Shown here: positions 63,160 to 64,000 of the stretch, in pieces
Numbering within the stretch: the stretch's first letter is position 1
Layout: every line of letters starts with the position of its first letter
Assembly: GCA_017561715.1 (NCBI GenBank)
Contig: JAFZBN010000003.1
Coordinates: 1-64,000 of the forward strand
Direction of reading: 5' to 3'
Source: Clostridiales bacterium
Lineage (GTDB): Bacteria; Bacillota; Clostridia; Saccharofermentanales; Saccharofermentanaceae
Length of the DNA: 64,000 nt
Translations under genes and position numbers: made by a program
Notes under the pieces: model-generated
What the model was told of the DNA's origin: nothing
Database searches by the model: none
The model's input: the letters and a program-made list of their open reading frames with translations, nothing else

Positions 63160-64000
63160 TCAGGCGTTTCTCCTATCGTCCTTATCCTTTTCGCGCAGAA
63201 GCAGTCCGAAGGTTCCCGGGCCGCAGTTTACGGCGATCGCCGGGGATGCCTGCTGGAAGTATACTTCTTCGAACTTGATGCGCTTTTCGATCTGCTCGCG
63301 GATCCAGTCCAGGTCACGCTTTCCGAGACCTACATAGGTAACGAACAGGATCTTCGTGTCGATCGGTCTTTCACTGGCAAGGCACTTGCCGATATACCTC
63401 TTCCAGGCTCTCTTTCTCGAACCGAAATAGAGTTTGCCAAGTCCCATCGTTCCCTTTTTCAGGACAAGGACCGGTCTTCCCATCAGGGAGTTTACCAGAT
63501 TGGCAACGCCTTTTCCGACCTGTTTTGCGCGGGACAGGAAGTCGAGGTTATCTACGATGAAGCTGGTATGTACCTTCTTCTTCAATCTTTCGATCCTGGC
63601 GATGATCTCCTCCGGGCTCTTTCCGTCTTCTGCCATGATGCAGGCCTCAACAGCCAGAAGTCCCTGGCCGCTCGAGAGATGTCCCGTATCGATAACGTAA
63701 ACGCTGTCGAAGGATTTGGACGCTTCGAGCGCGACACCATAACCGCTGTGCTGAACCTTACTCGAGATAGAGATATGAATGATGTTATTCGCGACAGAGA
63801 GCTGCTTGGCGAAGAACTCTTCGACTTCTTTTGTCTCCGGGACCATCGTGTTGATCTGGTGATCCGGATCCTCCATATACTTCAGGACGCCCTTGGTATC
63901 GATCTCGTTTCCGTCTTTGAAGATACCTTCGGCGGTCTGTACCTTATGCGGCAGAACGGCGATATCGTATCTGTTGATCAGCTCATGCGGAAGGTCGGCA
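63160..64000 (-). CDS. DegV-family fatty-acid-binding protein, 5' end cut by the window
   Basis: Binds fatty acids and, in some species, delivers them to the FakA kinase for phospholipid synthesis. The frame is open to the window edge; 279 residues are visible, beginning ADLPHELINRYDIAVLPH, with VYVIDTGHLSSGQG (ligand-site Ser/Gly region) and INTMVPETKEVEEFF. Only about ten residues before ADLPHEL, which would hold the family T-D-S-T motif, are missing. An ATG at 63876 is internal and not the start. The C-terminal half (DRPLDTKILFVTYVG-like; AVNCGPGTFGLL) is intact, ending at 63160. Confidence 0.93.
   Translation of the reverse strand, partial: ADLPHELINRYDIAVLPHKVQTAEGIFKDGNEIDTKGVLKYMEDPDHQINTMVPETKEVEEFFAKQLSVANNIIHISISSKVQHSGYGVALEASKSFDSVYVIDTGHLSSGQGLLAVEACIMAEDGKSPEEIIARIERLKKKVHTSFIVDNLDFLSRAKQVGKGVANLVNSLMGRPVLVLKKGTMGLGKLYFGSRKRAWKRYIGKCLASERPIDTKILFVTYVGLGKRDLDWIREQIEKRIKFEEVYFQQASPAIAVNCGPGTFGLLLREKDKDDRRNA

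Noticed and set aside
1..64000. The octamer as a Chi or KOPS-type polar word
   Set aside because: Copies split 19:16 between strands in this window, without the strong strand bias such words show.
1..64000. Mobile elements, prophage or integrative element boundaries
   Set aside because: No transposase, integrase or phage gene, and no att-like repeats were seen at either tRNA-Ser gene.

Overview
The window looks like a chromosomal segment of an anaerobic, fermentative Clostridia-class Bacillota of roughly 50 percent GC. The signs are: a SCIFF (ranthipeptide) precursor with its radical-SAM maturase, pyruvate formate-lyase and its activase, pyruvate kinase with the C-terminal PEP-utiliser domain, long-form Hpf, RNase J, DegV, an ECF-type ThiT, bifunctional Rel, and many small lipoproteins with Thr/Ser/Asp-rich linkers. 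Ribosome binding sites are strong (AGGAGG). I found no phage, insertion sequence, plasmid or CRISPR genes. The genus cannot be fixed from the sequence alone.

Layout. 1-8.9 kb (minus): a cut ABM-type protein, a DUF1349 protein, greA-lysS, guaB (a Tritrichomonas-type IMP dehydrogenase), thiT, a hydrolase, and a translationally coupled acetyltransferase/Xaa-Pro peptidase pair. 9-9.5 kb: hairpin array A, then tRNA-Ser(CGA). 9.5-16.5 kb: VanW protein, diguanylate cyclase, esterase, DUF218 protein, Orn/Lys/Arg-decarboxylase-family protein. 16.6-17.3 kb: hairpin array B. 17.3-19 kb: SCIFF maturase and peptide. 19.3-23.3 kb (plus): sugar-binding lipoprotein, PAS-GGDEF protein, class-A-beta-lactamase-like protein. 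23.4-26.9 kb (minus): pflA and pflB with structured leaders. 27.2-34.7 kb (plus): zinc-ribbon membrane protein and partner, pyk, an SH3-3D cell-wall protein, RNase J. 34.7-42 kb (minus): a duplicated-domain protein pair, rel and recJ. 42.1-46 kb: FtsX-type ABC exporter behind a palindromic operator. 46.6-46.9 kb: hairpin array C. 46.9-53.8 kb: rpsU, Fe-S aldo/keto reductase, a membrane protein, a heterodimeric ABC exporter, an Lgt-family enzyme. 53.8-58.3 kb: large lipoprotein, hpf, zinc-ribbon protein, trmB. 58.4-64 kb: GH36 enzyme, tRNA-Ser(GGA), two lipoproteins, pilT, and a DegV gene cut by the window end.

The most unusual content is outside the genes. Three intergenic arrays of palindromic units keep an exact period: A 61 bp (3 units), B 53 bp (12 units, no indels), C 61/60 bp (3 units). 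A and C share a four-half-site layout (two forward, two reverse, 12-bp steps) but use different half-site words. Separately, the octamer AAAAGCAC/GTGCTTTT occurs at least 35 times, against about 2 expected, on both strands, in all codon registers and in terminators, which resembles a DNA-uptake-type or other genome-signature word. A pilT gene is present in the same window. A hairpin that hides the pflA ribosome binding site and a set of REP-like palindromes in the pflB leader are further candidates for regulation.
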